DNA from: Jannaschia pohangensis
GTDB taxonomy: Bacteria; Pseudomonadota; Alphaproteobacteria; Rhodobacterales; Rhodobacteraceae
Assembly (NCBI RefSeq): GCF_900113875.1
Contig: NZ_FORA01000001.1
Coordinates: forward strand, 1,054,001 to 1,118,000
Direction of reading: 5' to 3'
DNA: 64,000 nucleotides
Made by a program: the position numbers and the translations under genes. The stretch's first letter is position 1; the number at the start of each line of letters is the position of its first letter. Positions 24,414 through 32,955 of the stretch are shown piece by piece. The notes under the pieces were generated by a model, which was not told where the DNA came from, ran no database searches, and saw only the letters and a program-made list of their open reading frames with translations.

Positions 24414-25746
24414 CGACCACCTCCAGCCGGAACCCGTCCATCGGATCGTCCAGCGACAGGACATGGTGCAGGACGAATTCATATTGCGGCCCCAGGTCCA
24501 CCTCGGGCGGGGAATAGGGGAAGGCGAAGGTCGGCATCGGTTCCTCGGCTGTCAGCGGGTGATGCAGCAGGAGGGCGTTCACGGCCTTGGCCACTTCGGC
24601 GGCGACCGCCGGGTCGGGCGCGGTCACCTGCGCCAACACGCCGACCTCGTTCGGGACCGCCGTGCCCGGCTCCAACGCGCCCAGGGTCGCGTCCACACCG
24701 ATGCGGCGCAGTTCCAGCACATAGTCGACGTCGCCCATCCGGGCCGCGATCCGCGCCTTCGCCCGCGCCACAAGCGAGGCGCACCAATCGTCGATCTGCG
24801 CCACGTACCGCGGGTCGCGCACCAGAACGAGCGACATGATCCCGTGACCGGCCACCCGCGCCGCCTCCAGCTTGACGGTGTAGGGGGCGGGCACCCACTC
24901 TGCCCCCTCGACCCGGACCGATTTGCCCTGCGCCACATAGCTGGCCCCCGTCACGTCGAGGTGCCCGCCCGGCTCATGCAGGATGATCGGATCGGAGTTT
25001 TCATAAAGCAGATGGGCGGCAACGGTCCGCGGGGTGGCGACCGACGCTTCGGCCATCGGCGTGACGGTGAAGCCCCTGTCGTCGAACAGGATCTCGATCA
25101 CGCCGGCATCGGGATGCGTACAGCAGAGCGCGCCGCATTCCCCGACCTTGGCCCCGTGCCAGGCCCCGCCCGGATGCGCGCCGCGGGCAATCGGCAGGGC
25201 GGCAAGGATGGCGGTGTCGGTGGTCCGCCCGCAGATGACGATGTCGGCCCCGGTGGCCAGCGCGGCCTGCACCTGCTCCACCCCGGCCAGCGCCACGATG
25301 TTGGTGCATTGGGCCAAGGCCTCCGCCGTGACGTCGGGCGCGCCCGGCAGGGGCGTGACACGGTCCCATTCGGCGGCAAGGCCCGGGCGGTCACAGTAGA
25401 GCGTGGCGATCCGGGCGCCCTGCCCCGTCTCGGCCAGAACCTCGCGCGTGATTGCCAGAAGCCAGTCGACCGCCGACCCCGCGCCGCAGGTGCCTGCCGT
25501 CCCGATGACAAGCGGACAACCCGCCCGCCGGGCCGCGTCGATCAGCGTGGCCCATTCCGCCTTGGTCTGTGCGCGGGAGTATTTGCTGACCCCCCGCCCT
25601 AGGTAGGACGGCCCGCTGTCGGTGGAGCCGCCATCGATGGCGATGAGGTCGGGGCCCCGCGCCAACCCTGCTTCCAGTGCGGCGTCATCCCAGCCGAGGC
25701 CAAGCGCCCCGGCCGGCACAAGGACCCTAGTCGACGGGTTTGGCAT
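24406..25746 (-). CDS. AtuA-like (DUF1446) acyclic terpene utilisation family protein
   Basis: A 446-residue DUF1446/AtuA-family protein: RVLVPAGALGLGWDDAALEA, LIAIDGGSTDSGPSYLGRGV, VIGTAGTCGAGSAVDWLL and ADIVICGRTTDTAILAALPI are family segments. AtuA of Pseudomonas is needed for citronellol/geraniol use, but most relatives lie beside tctABC genes, as here, and probably act on carboxylates taken up by them. The start at 25746 (MPNPSTRVLVPAG) overlaps tctA by 20 bases, so it is in the same operon. Exact substrate unknown. Confidence 0.88.
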   Translation of the reverse strand: MPNPSTRVLVPAGALGLGWDDAALEAGLARGPDLIAIDGGSTDSGPSYLGRGVSKYSRAQTKAEWATLIDAARRAGCPLVIGTAGTCGAGSAVDWLLAITREVLAETGQGARIATLYCDRPGLAAEWDRVTPLPGAPDVTAEALAQCTNIVALAGVEQVQAALATGADIVICGRTTDTAILAALPIARGAHPGGAWHGAKVGECGALCCTHPDAGVIEILFDDRGFTVTPMAEASVATPRTVAAHLLYENSDPIILHEPGGHLDVTGASYVAQGKSVRVEGAEWVPAPYTVKLEAARVAGHGIMSLVLVRDPRYVAQIDDWCASLVARAKARIAARMGDVDYVLELRRIGVDATLGALEPGTAVPNEVGVLAQVTAPDPAVAAEVAKAVNALLLHHPLTAEEPMPTFAFPYSPPEVDLGPQYEFVLHHVLSLDDPMDGFRLEVVDV

Positions 25747-27247
25747 GATCGGGCACCGTCGGTTTCTTGATGATCCGCCGCAGGAAGATCGGCGCGACGA
25801 ACCCCAAAATCGCCGCCACCCACAGACCGATGGAAATCGGCGAGGAGAAGAGGAACATCGCATCGCCATCCGACAGGATCATGGCGCGGCGCAGGTTGTC
25901 CTCCATCGCGTTGCCCAGAAGGATGCCGAGGATGACGGGCACCGTCGGGATGTCGAGCTTGCGGAACAGCCAGCCCATGACCCCGAAGGCGATCATCAGC
26001 AGAAGGTCGAAGTAGGACCCGGTCAGCGAATAGATCCCCACGAAGCTGACCATCATGACCCCCGGCAACAGAAGCGCGGGCGGCACCATCAGGATCTTCA
26101 CGAAGATCTTCACCATCGGCACGTTCATCAGCAGGAGCACGACGTTGGCAATGAGCAGCGAGGCGATCAGGCCCCAAACGACCTCGGGCCGGTCCGCGAA
26201 CAGCGTGGGCCCCGGTGTGATGTTCAGGGTCATGAGCACCGCGAGCAGGACGGCAGTCGTCCCCGACCCCGGCACCCCGAGCGTCAGCATGGGCACAAGC
26301 GCCCCGCCGGCCGCCGAGTTGTTGCCCGCCTCGGGCGCGGCCACGCCCTTGACGACGCCGGTGCCGAACTTGCCCTTCTCGCCCGCGATGGATTTTTCCA
26401 TCATGTAGGTCAGGAACGACCCGAGCGACGCGCCGGCCCCCGGCAGGATGCCCGCGATGAAGCCCAGGATCGACGACCGCAGCATCGTCCACTTCGTCTC
26501 CCAGATGTCGCGCCAGGGCACGGTGATCTTGCCCAGCTTCACGCCCAGGGCGCTGCCCTTGCCGTGGCTTTCGATGAAGACGAAGACCTCGGACACGGCA
26601 AAGAGACCGACGATGGCGACAAGAAAGTCGATTCCGTCCATCAGGTGCAGGTTGCCGCCGGTAAAGCGCGGCAGGCCGGTCTGGTTGTCGAGACCGATCA
26701 TCGCGATGCCAAGGCCGATGGCGGATGCCAGCGCCGCCTTGGCCTGGTTCTTGGACGCGATGCCGCCCAGGGTCGAGAAGGCCAGAAGGTAGAGGGCGAA
26801 ATATTCGGCGGGCCCGAAGAGATAGGCCGCCTGCGCCAGCATCGGCGCAATCAGCATCAGCGCGACCGTCGCCAGAAGCGCCCCCACAAAGGACGCCACG
26901 CCCGAAATGACGAGCGCATCGCCCGCGCGTCCGTTCTTTGCCATGGGATAGCCGTCGAGGCAGGTCATCATCGCAGGCTCGTCGCCCGGAATGTTCAGCA
27001 GGATCGAACTGATCCGCCCGCCATACATCGCGCCGTAATAGACCGAGGTCAGCAGTACGAGGGCGGCGGTCGCGTCGAGGCCCATCGAGAAGGTGATCGG
27101 GATCAGAAGGGCCACGCCATTCGACGGCCCAAGGCCCGGAAGCGCGCCCACGATGGTGCCGATGAAGCAGCCCAGAATAGCCAGCATCAGGGTCCAGGGC
27201 GACAACGCGACCGAAAAACCCAGGGCAAGATTGGAGAGAATGTCCAT
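25727..27247 (-). CDS. tctA: Tripartite tricarboxylate transporter, large membrane subunit
   Basis: A 506-residue TctA-type permease with about 12 membrane helices: the family signature FIGTIVGALPGLGPSNGVAL near the N-terminus, GGRISSILLNIPGDEPAMMT and its second-half repeat GFIAGILPGAGASLGSFLTY. It forms the secondary transport channel for a di- or tricarboxylate brought by TctC. Start at 27247 (MDILSNLALGFSVAL); it overlaps the AtuA-like gene downstream, linking uptake to catabolism. Confidence 0.95.
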   Translation of the reverse strand: MDILSNLALGFSVALSPWTLMLAILGCFIGTIVGALPGLGPSNGVALLIPITFSMGLDATAALVLLTSVYYGAMYGGRISSILLNIPGDEPAMMTCLDGYPMAKNGRAGDALVISGVASFVGALLATVALMLIAPMLAQAAYLFGPAEYFALYLLAFSTLGGIASKNQAKAALASAIGLGIAMIGLDNQTGLPRFTGGNLHLMDGIDFLVAIVGLFAVSEVFVFIESHGKGSALGVKLGKITVPWRDIWETKWTMLRSSILGFIAGILPGAGASLGSFLTYMMEKSIAGEKGKFGTGVVKGVAAPEAGNNSAAGGALVPMLTLGVPGSGTTAVLLAVLMTLNITPGPTLFADRPEVVWGLIASLLIANVVLLLMNVPMVKIFVKILMVPPALLLPGVMMVSFVGIYSLTGSYFDLLLMIAFGVMGWLFRKLDIPTVPVILGILLGNAMEDNLRRAMILSDGDAMFLFSSPISIGLWVAAILGFVAPIFLRRIIKKPTVPDHAKPVD

Positions 27248-27248
27248 G

Positions 27249-27683
27249 TCAGCCCCCCGGCAGCGCCACGAGGCCGAGGCCCAGGACGAATTTGAACAGA
27301 CTGAAAAGACCGACCGACAGGCCAAGTCCGGCCAGCACCGCGAACATCGGTCGCGGATTGATCTGATAGCTGAGGACACCGGCGGCGATGGCCGTCGGGA
27401 TCAGGAAGCCCAAGGGCTTGAGCGTATAGGCATAGGCCGCAAGAACGGCCACAGCGACGGCAAGCGCGCCAAGGGTGCGCAGTGTCGGCCATTCCGGGTC
27501 ATCGTCCGGCCGGATCACCATGACCAGACCGCAGATCACGGATACGCCCGCCACCAGAAGGGGAAAGGTCTTGGAGCCGACAGGGTCGGACATGAAGCCG
27601 GTCTGGAGCTGAAGGGCGGCGGCCGCATAGGCCCCCGCCCCCAGAACCACGACCGCCCCGAAGAGACGGTCGCCGGAGATCAC
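27249..27683 (-). CDS. tctB: Tripartite tricarboxylate transporter, small membrane subunit
   Basis: A 144-residue TctB-type protein with four predicted membrane helices and the family motif GFMSDPVGSKTFPLLVAGVS (normally DPlGpraFP). The start is the GTG at 27683, which overlaps the tctC stop in a GTGA arrangement; the longer upstream frame is the tctC shadow. It accompanies TctA in the membrane. Stop lies one base before the tctA start. Confidence 0.9.
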   Translation of the reverse strand: MISGDRLFGAVVVLGAGAYAAAALQLQTGFMSDPVGSKTFPLLVAGVSVICGLVMVIRPDDDPEWPTLRTLGALAVAVAVLAAYAYTLKPLGFLIPTAIAAGVLSYQINPRPMFAVLAGLGLSVGLFSLFKFVLGLGLVALPGG

Positions 27684-28639
27684 TGGATGATGCCGATTTC
27701 GCGGCTCAGGGCCGCCGATTCCTCGATCGACTGATCGACGAAGGCCTGGAAATCGTTGCCCACCCGGGTGAACGGAGCCAGACCGTTGGCGGCCATCGCC
27801 TCTTTCCACTCGTCGCTGTCGGCCACGGCCTGCAGACGGTCGGCCCATTCCTGGAAACGCTCGTCCGAGATGCCCTTGGGCACATAGAGCCCGCGCCAGT
27901 TCACGGCCACGATGTCGATCCCCTGCTCGCGCGCGGTCGGGATGTCGTCGAAACCGGGCACCCGCTCTTCGGTCAGAACGGCCAGCACGCGCACGTCACC
28001 CGACTGGACGAAGCCCACGATTTCCGACATGTCGCCGGTCATGCCCTGGGTGAAACCACCGATGGTCTGGGTGATCGCATCCGCGCCGCCATCGACACCG
28101 ATGTACTTGATCGTGCGCACATCCTCGATGCCATAGGCCTTGGCGAGTTGCAGCACCTTCAGGTGGTCGAAGCCACCCGCGGCCGAACCGCCGGCAAATG
28201 CGACAGAGCCGGGATCAGCCTTCATCGCGTCCATCATCTCGGTCAGCGACTGGAACGGGCTGTCGGCGGCGACGACGATGACACCCGGGTCGGCCCCGAT
28301 GGCCCCGACAAAGCGAACCTGGTCCGCAGTCGCACCACCGAAGGCGTTCTGCGCCAGGCGCGTCTGCGTCGCGACCGAGGCGGCCACGATCAGATCGGGG
28401 TCGTCATTGCGCTCGTTCACGACCGTCTGGAACGCCAGACCGCCGCCGCCACCGGCCATGTTGGTGACCTGAACGGGCTGATCGACCTGGCCGATGTCAT
28501 AGAGAATCTTGCCGATCTGGCGGCAGGTGAAATCCCAGCCGCCGCCGGGGTTCGCAGGTGCGATGCATTCGGCAGCCGTCGCGGCACCGGCCACGAAAAT
28601 GGCAGCACCCGTCAGCAGGGCGCGAAACGTATTGGTCAT
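27680..28639 (-). CDS. tctC: Tripartite tricarboxylate transporter, binding protein
   Basis: A 319-residue periplasmic TctC/Bug-type protein with signal peptide (MTNTFRALLTGAAIFVAGAA, cleavage after ATAA). The fold is seen in IAPANPGGGWDFTCRQIGKI, the NMAGGGGGLAFQTVVNE carboxylate-binding loop and VAFAGGSAAGGFDHLKVLQL. It captures the carboxylate substrate for TctAB. First gene of the leftward operon tctCBA-AtuA-DUF4387, divergent from tctD. Confidence 0.94.
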   Translation of the reverse strand: MTNTFRALLTGAAIFVAGAATAAECIAPANPGGGWDFTCRQIGKILYDIGQVDQPVQVTNMAGGGGGLAFQTVVNERNDDPDLIVAASVATQTRLAQNAFGGATADQVRFVGAIGADPGVIVVAADSPFQSLTEMMDAMKADPGSVAFAGGSAAGGFDHLKVLQLAKAYGIEDVRTIKYIGVDGGADAITQTIGGFTQGMTGDMSEIVGFVQSGDVRVLAVLTEERVPGFDDIPTAREQGIDIVAVNWRGLYVPKGISDERFQEWADRLQAVADSDEWKEAMAANGLAPFTRVGNDFQAFVDQSIEESAALSREIGIIQ

Positions 28640-28658
28640 GGTATCCTCCCAGAGACCG

Positions 28659-28680
28659 GGCACCCCCTCCCGGGTGCCCT
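28659..28680. repeat. Inverted repeat in the tctC/tctD divergent region
   Basis: GGGCACCC and GGGTGCCC form eight-base arms around six bases, about 20 bases upstream of tctC in its leader. It could form a hairpin in the tctC mRNA leader or be a protein site; no T-run follows it. Confidence 0.45.
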
Positions 28681-28703
28681 TGCAAGCGGGACTAAAGCCC
28701 CGC

Positions 28704-28724
28704 AACCTGACACCAACCTGTCAC
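28704..28724. promoter_or_regulatory. Tandem direct repeat, probable TctD operator
   Basis: AACCTGACAC (28704-28713) and AACCTGTCAC (28715-28724) are direct repeats with one mismatch and an 11-base period, the arrangement bound by OmpR/PhoB-type response regulators. They lie in the 100-base gap between tctC and tctD, 16 bases before the tctD start, so TctD probably controls both directions from here. Confidence 0.6.
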
Positions 28725-28739
28725 GTCCGAAGTTTTTCC

Positions 28740-29408
28740 ATGCGGTTCCTGCTGATCGAAGACCATGCCCAACTGGCCCAGACCGTCACCGAGCGGCTGG
28801 CTCTGGATGGCCATGGCGTGGATCACGCGGCCACTCTGGCCGAGGCGGCGGACTTCCTTGCCGTCACGCCTTACGACCTGATCCTGCTCGATATCATGCT
28901 GCCCGACGGAGATGGCCGCGACTTTCTGGCGGCGCATCGGGCCGGTCCCGCGGGGGATACGCCCGTCATCGTGATGACCGCCCGGTCGGATGTGGCGGAT
29001 CGCATCGCACTCCTGGATTCGGGGGCCGACGACTATGTGACCAAACCCTTCGACACCATGGAGCTGGAGGCGCGCATCCGCGCCGTCCTGCGCCGTCGGG
29101 GTGGGCGAGCCAGTCCCGTGATTCGCCACGGCGACCTGACCTTCGACCCTTTTGCCGCAACCCTGTCGCTGGCCGGGGACGACCGCCCGCGCGAATTGCG
29201 GAACCGCGAAATGCGGCTGCTGGAGATCCTGCTCTCGGCCCCCGACCGCGTCCATTCAAAGGCGCAGCTGACCGACCGCCTGTTCGCCGCCGCCGACGAG
29301 GTGAGCGAGAACGCGATCGAGGTCTATGTCGCCCGCCTGCGCCGCAAGATGGAAGGCTCCTCCGTGCGGATCGAGACCTTGCGCGGCGTCGGCTATCGGC
29401 TGGCCTGA
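28740..29408 (+). CDS. tctD: OmpR-family response regulator of the tct genes
   Basis: A 222-residue response regulator: receiver domain with acidic pocket near Asp8, phosphoacceptor Asp51 (LILLDIMLPDGDG), Thr80 and Lys102 (DDYVTKPF), then an OmpR/PhoB winged-helix domain (RELRNREMRLLEILLSAPDR, ENAIEVYVARLRRKM, LRGVGYRLA). It is expected to bind DNA as a tandem dimer. With TctE it should turn on tct transport when substrate is sensed. tctE starts five bases downstream. Confidence 0.94.
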   Translation: MRFLLIEDHAQLAQTVTERLALDGHGVDHAATLAEAADFLAVTPYDLILLDIMLPDGDGRDFLAAHRAGPAGDTPVIVMTARSDVADRIALLDSGADDYVTKPFDTMELEARIRAVLRRRGGRASPVIRHGDLTFDPFAATLSLAGDDRPRELRNREMRLLEILLSAPDRVHSKAQLTDRLFAAADEVSENAIEVYVARLRRKMEGSSVRIETLRGVGYRLA

Positions 29409-29412
29409 CGGA

Positions 29413-30765
29413 ATGCGCGGCACGATGTCGATCCGCCGTCGCCTGACGCTGCTCCTGCTGGCGGGGGCGGCGGCGCTGTCGCTGATCGGCTGGCTTCTGG
29501 TGCGCGACGTGGTGGAACGCGCGGCGCAGGAAACCCAGGACGGCATCCTCGGGGCCGCCACCCGTGCCGTCGCCGATGAGATGCGGGGCGGGGTCGAGGG
29601 GGTCGAGATCGACATCCCCTTCATGGCTTTCTCGATTCTCGGGGCCGCTGGCGAAGACCGGATATTCTATCGCGTCACCGTGGGGGGCGAGACGGTGACC
29701 GGATACGGCGATCTGCCCCTGCCCGACGACGCGGCCACCCTTGCCCCGCGCTTCCTGTCGACGCCCTTCCGGGGCGAGGCGGTGCGCGTCGCCGTCATCG
29801 ACCGGACCCTGTTGGCGGGCGGGCGCAGTGTGCCGGTCCGCGTGGCATTGGCGCAAGGCAACCGCAGCCGCGACGCCCTCGCCGCGCGTCTGTCGAACCG
29901 GGCCGCCGTGGTCGGCTTCGGCTTTTTCCTGATGGCGGCGGCGCTGGCGGTGCTGACCGCGCGCAGCGTGACGCGGCCCGTGCGGCACCTCGCGGATTCG
30001 GTGGCGCGGCGGGGGCCGGACGATCTGCGCCCGGTGGATCGTCCGGTGCCGACGGAACTCGCCCCCCTCGTGGCGGCGCTCAACGGGTTCATGGCCCGCC
30101 TCGACGCCGGGGCCGACCGGACCGAGACCTTCATCGCCGAGGCCGCCCACCACATCCGCACGCCGCTGTCGGCCCTGCGCGCCCGGGCCGAGATCGCCCT
30201 GCGCGGCGCGGATGAGGCGACGCGCGCCCATCTGCGCGACATCCTGCGCCTGACCGACGGGACGGCACGGACGGCGGGGCAGCTTCTCGACCATGCCGCG
30301 GTCGTCCACCGCTCGGACCAGCGGGGTGGCAGCGCCGAGATCGACCTGGCGCGCCTGGCCGACGACGTGGTGCGCGCGGCCCGGCCCCTGGCCGAATTGC
30401 GCGACATCCGCCTGACGCTGGATGTACCGGGGCCCGTCATCCTGCACGGCGACCGTGTCCCGCTCGAGGCGGCGCTGCGCAACCTGATCGACAACGCGGT
30501 GAAGTATTCGCCCGATGAAAGCGAGGTGCATGTGACGCTGCGCCCCGGCGCGACCCTGACGGTCGAGGACCGGGGCCGGGGCCTGAGCGATCCGCCCGAA
30601 GCCCTGATGCGCCGCTTTGCGCGCGGGGCGAATGCGGGCGACGTTCTGGGTACCGGACTGGGCCTGTCCATCGTGGAGACCGCCGCCGCCGCCCTCGGCG
30701 GCACCCTGACCCTGACCCCCCGCGACGGAGGCGGCACATGCGCCACGCTCTCTCTGCCCTCCTGA
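29413..30765 (+). CDS. tctE: Sensor histidine kinase of the tct genes
   Basis: A 450-residue membrane sensor kinase with two membrane helices (residues about 10-30 and 160-182) enclosing a TctE-type periplasmic sensor domain of about 130 residues. A HAMP-like linker follows, then the H box with phosphoacceptor His246 (AAHHIRTPLSAL), N box RNLIDNAVKYSPDE, G1 VEDRGRGLSDP and G2 GTGLGLSIVETA. It phosphorylates TctD. The ATG at 29413 is the family-like start. It overlaps the binding-protein gene by 28 bases. Confidence 0.93.
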   Translation: MRGTMSIRRRLTLLLLAGAAALSLIGWLLVRDVVERAAQETQDGILGAATRAVADEMRGGVEGVEIDIPFMAFSILGAAGEDRIFYRVTVGGETVTGYGDLPLPDDAATLAPRFLSTPFRGEAVRVAVIDRTLLAGGRSVPVRVALAQGNRSRDALAARLSNRAAVVGFGFFLMAAALAVLTARSVTRPVRHLADSVARRGPDDLRPVDRPVPTELAPLVAALNGFMARLDAGADRTETFIAEAAHHIRTPLSALRARAEIALRGADEATRAHLRDILRLTDGTARTAGQLLDHAAVVHRSDQRGGSAEIDLARLADDVVRAARPLAELRDIRLTLDVPGPVILHGDRVPLEAALRNLIDNAVKYSPDESEVHVTLRPGATLTVEDRGRGLSDPPEALMRRFARGANAGDVLGTGLGLSIVETAAAALGGTLTLTPRDGGGTCATLSLPS

Positions 30766-31739
30766 TCCTCTGGTCCGCTGCGGCGGCGGCGCAGTCCGCC
30801 TTCGAGATCGAGGAGGAGCGCCTGTTCGACGCGCCGGGCACCGCTGTCGTGCGCATCGTCTCGACCACGGATACCGACCTGTTCGCCCCGATCGTCACCG
30901 CGTTCCAGGCCGCCAATCCGGAGATCGACGTCCACTACACGACCGCCGCCACGACCGAAGTGCACCGCGCGGTCGAAAGCGGCGCGGCTTTCGATCTGGC
31001 GATTTCATCGGCGATGGATTTGCAGATGAAGCTCGCCAATGACGGACTGGCCCTGCCCGCCCCTGGCCCCGCCGACTGGCCGCGACTGGCGCGGTGGCGC
31101 GACGAGGTCTGGGCCTTCGCGCAGGAACCCGTTGTCGCCGCCTTCGCGCCCCGGGCCTTCGAGGGGATGCTGCCCCGCACCCGGTCCGACCTGATCGACG
31201 CCCTGCGCCGGGACCCGGAGCGGTTTCAGGGCAAGGTCGGCACCTATGATCCAAACCGGTCGGGGGCGGGATACCTGTTCGCGACGCAGGACGCCCGGCA
31301 ATCGGACACGTCCTGGCGGCTGGCCGAGGTGATGGGCGGCCTCGATCCGCGCCTCTATGCCTCGACGGCGGCGATGCTGCGAGACCTGCGCGAGGGGCGC
31401 ATCCTGGTCGCCTACAACCTTCTGGGGTCCTATGCGACGGCGGACGGGTTCGCGGGGGTCGAGATGCTGGATTTCACCCATGTCCTGCTGCGCACCGCGC
31501 TTGTGCCCCGCTCGGCCCCTGCCCCCGATCTGGGCCGCGCGTTCCTGCGCTTCCTGTTGTCGCCCGAGGGGCAGGCCGCCGTCGCCGCGACCGGCCTTCC
31601 GCCCATCGATGCGGATGCACTGACCCGGGCGCCGCATCTGCGCCCGATCCGTCTGGATGCCGGGCTTCTGGTTTACGTGGATCCGCTCGTCCGGGGCCGG
31701 TTCCTGCGCGAATGGACCGAAGCCGTCCGCCAGCCGTGA
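30738..31739 (+). CDS. Periplasmic substrate-binding protein encoded with TctDE
   Basis: A 333-residue extracellular solute-binding protein of the iron(III)/thiamine-like class, with signal peptide (MRHALSALLILWSAAAAAQS) and segments VVRIVSTTDTDLFAPIVTAF and FRFLLSPEGQ-like RFLLSPEGQAAVAATGLPPI. Such proteins are often encoded with TctDE-type kinases and may present the ligand to the sensor domain; there is no ABC permease or ATPase beside it. It overlaps tctE by 28 bases. A partner role in sensing is inferred from this. Confidence 0.82.
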   Translation: MRHALSALLILWSAAAAAQSAFEIEEERLFDAPGTAVVRIVSTTDTDLFAPIVTAFQAANPEIDVHYTTAATTEVHRAVESGAAFDLAISSAMDLQMKLANDGLALPAPGPADWPRLARWRDEVWAFAQEPVVAAFAPRAFEGMLPRTRSDLIDALRRDPERFQGKVGTYDPNRSGAGYLFATQDARQSDTSWRLAEVMGGLDPRLYASTAAMLRDLREGRILVAYNLLGSYATADGFAGVEMLDFTHVLLRTALVPRSAPAPDLGRAFLRFLLSPEGQAAVAATGLPPIDADALTRAPHLRPIRLDAGLLVYVDPLVRGRFLREWTEAVRQP

Positions 31740-31743
31740 CGCC

Positions 31744-32946
31744 TCAGATCGCGCCCGACCGGCGCAGGTCGGCGATGTCTTCGGGCGTATAGCCCGCCTC
31801 GCGCAGGATCGCGTCGGTATCGGCGCCCAGTTCGGGGGGCGGGGCGGTCACGCGCGGCGCGGCCCCGTCGATATGCAGGCCGGTGCGGAAGGCGCGGATT
31901 TCGCGCCCGTCCTCCAGCGCATAGGTCGCGATCTGGTCGCGGCCCTTCACCTGCGGATGGTCCAGCGCCGCCTCGACGCTCAGGATTCGGCCCGCGGGCA
32001 CGCCGATGGCGTTCAGCTCCGTCTCCCAGGTCTCGGCCGGGCGGGTCGCCAGAACCGCCCCCAAGGCTGCGTTCAGGGCCGACCGGTTGGCCTTGCGGTC
32101 AGCCCGGGTGACGAAGCGCGGATCGTCGATCAACGTGGCCAGCCCGAGGTGACGCGCCAGGGCCTCCCACTGGTCCTGTTTGTTGGCGGCGATGTTCAGG
32201 GGCCCGTCGGCGCAGGCATAGGCCGCCGAGGGGGCCGAGGTCAGGTTTTCATTGCCTGCGGGCACCGGGCGCACCCCGCCCACCAGCCAGTTCGAAACGG
32301 CCCATCCCATCGTGGCCAGCAGGCTGTCCAGCATCGACACGTCGATGACGCAGCCCCGGGGCCGTTGGTTCAACGCCGCCGAGATCGCCATCGCCGCCGT
32401 CAGTCCGCCGACAGTATCGCTGACCGGCCAGCCCGCGCGCTGCGGGGCACAGGCCGCGTCGCCGGTGATCGCCATCGCGCCCGACATCCCCTGCACGATC
32501 TGGTCATAGGCGGGCCGGTCCGCCAGCGGCCCCGACTGTCCGAACCCCGAAATCGCGCAGTAGATCAGGGCCGGGTTGGCCGCGCGCAGCACGTCTGCCC
32601 CGACCCCCAGACGGTCCATCACGCCGGGGCGGAAATTCTCGACCAGAACATCGGCCTTCCGGACAAGCCGGAGCAGCACGGCGCGCCCCTCGGCCGTCTT
32701 CAGGTTCAGCGTCAGCGACCGTTTTCCCGCATTGGGGGCCAGGAAACTGATGCCCATGCCCCGCGCGCTCAGCGCCTCGTCCTGGCCGAGTTGACGGGCA
32801 AGGTCACCGCCCTCCGGCATCTCGACTTTGGTGACGGTCGCGCCCAGATGGGCCAGCTGGTGACAGGCAAACGGCCCGGCCAGCACATTGGTCAGATCGA
32901 GAATGGTGATCCCGGCAAGGGGACCGTCGGGCGCTTGGGCGGACAT
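31744..32946 (-). CDS. CaiB/BaiF family CoA transferase
   Basis: A 400-residue type III CoA transferase that would move CoA between two acids. It begins GPLAGITILDLTNVLAGPFA and contains VTKVEMPEGGDLARQLG, RSLTLNLKTAEGRAVLLRLV, VLVENFRPGVMDRLGVG and AYDQIVQGMSGAMAITGD, all family segments. The acid substrate is unknown. It is convergent with the tctDE transcript and beside the AtuA-like genes, so activation of a Tct substrate to its CoA ester is a reasonable inference. Confidence 0.9.
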   Translation of the reverse strand: MSAQAPDGPLAGITILDLTNVLAGPFACHQLAHLGATVTKVEMPEGGDLARQLGQDEALSARGMGISFLAPNAGKRSLTLNLKTAEGRAVLLRLVRKADVLVENFRPGVMDRLGVGADVLRAANPALIYCAISGFGQSGPLADRPAYDQIVQGMSGAMAITGDAACAPQRAGWPVSDTVGGLTAAMAISAALNQRPRGCVIDVSMLDSLLATMGWAVSNWLVGGVRPVPAGNENLTSAPSAAYACADGPLNIAANKQDQWEALARHLGLATLIDDPRFVTRADRKANRSALNAALGAVLATRPAETWETELNAIGVPAGRILSVEAALDHPQVKGRDQIATYALEDGREIRAFRTGLHIDGAAPRVTAPPPELGADTDAILREAGYTPEDIADLRRSGAI

Positions 32947-32955
32947 GCCGCGACA

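Noticed and set aside
25622-27295. 557-codon plus-strand open frame, Arg/His/Gln-rich
   Set aside because: Exact antisense shadow of tctA, which has clear TctA motifs; long antisense frames are expected in GC-rich DNA.
30738-31739. Functional partnership of this binding protein with the iron permease at 60411-62051
   Set aside because: Both are of iron(III)-type classes, but they are 29 kb apart and the binding-protein gene overlaps tctE, which favours a role with TctDE.
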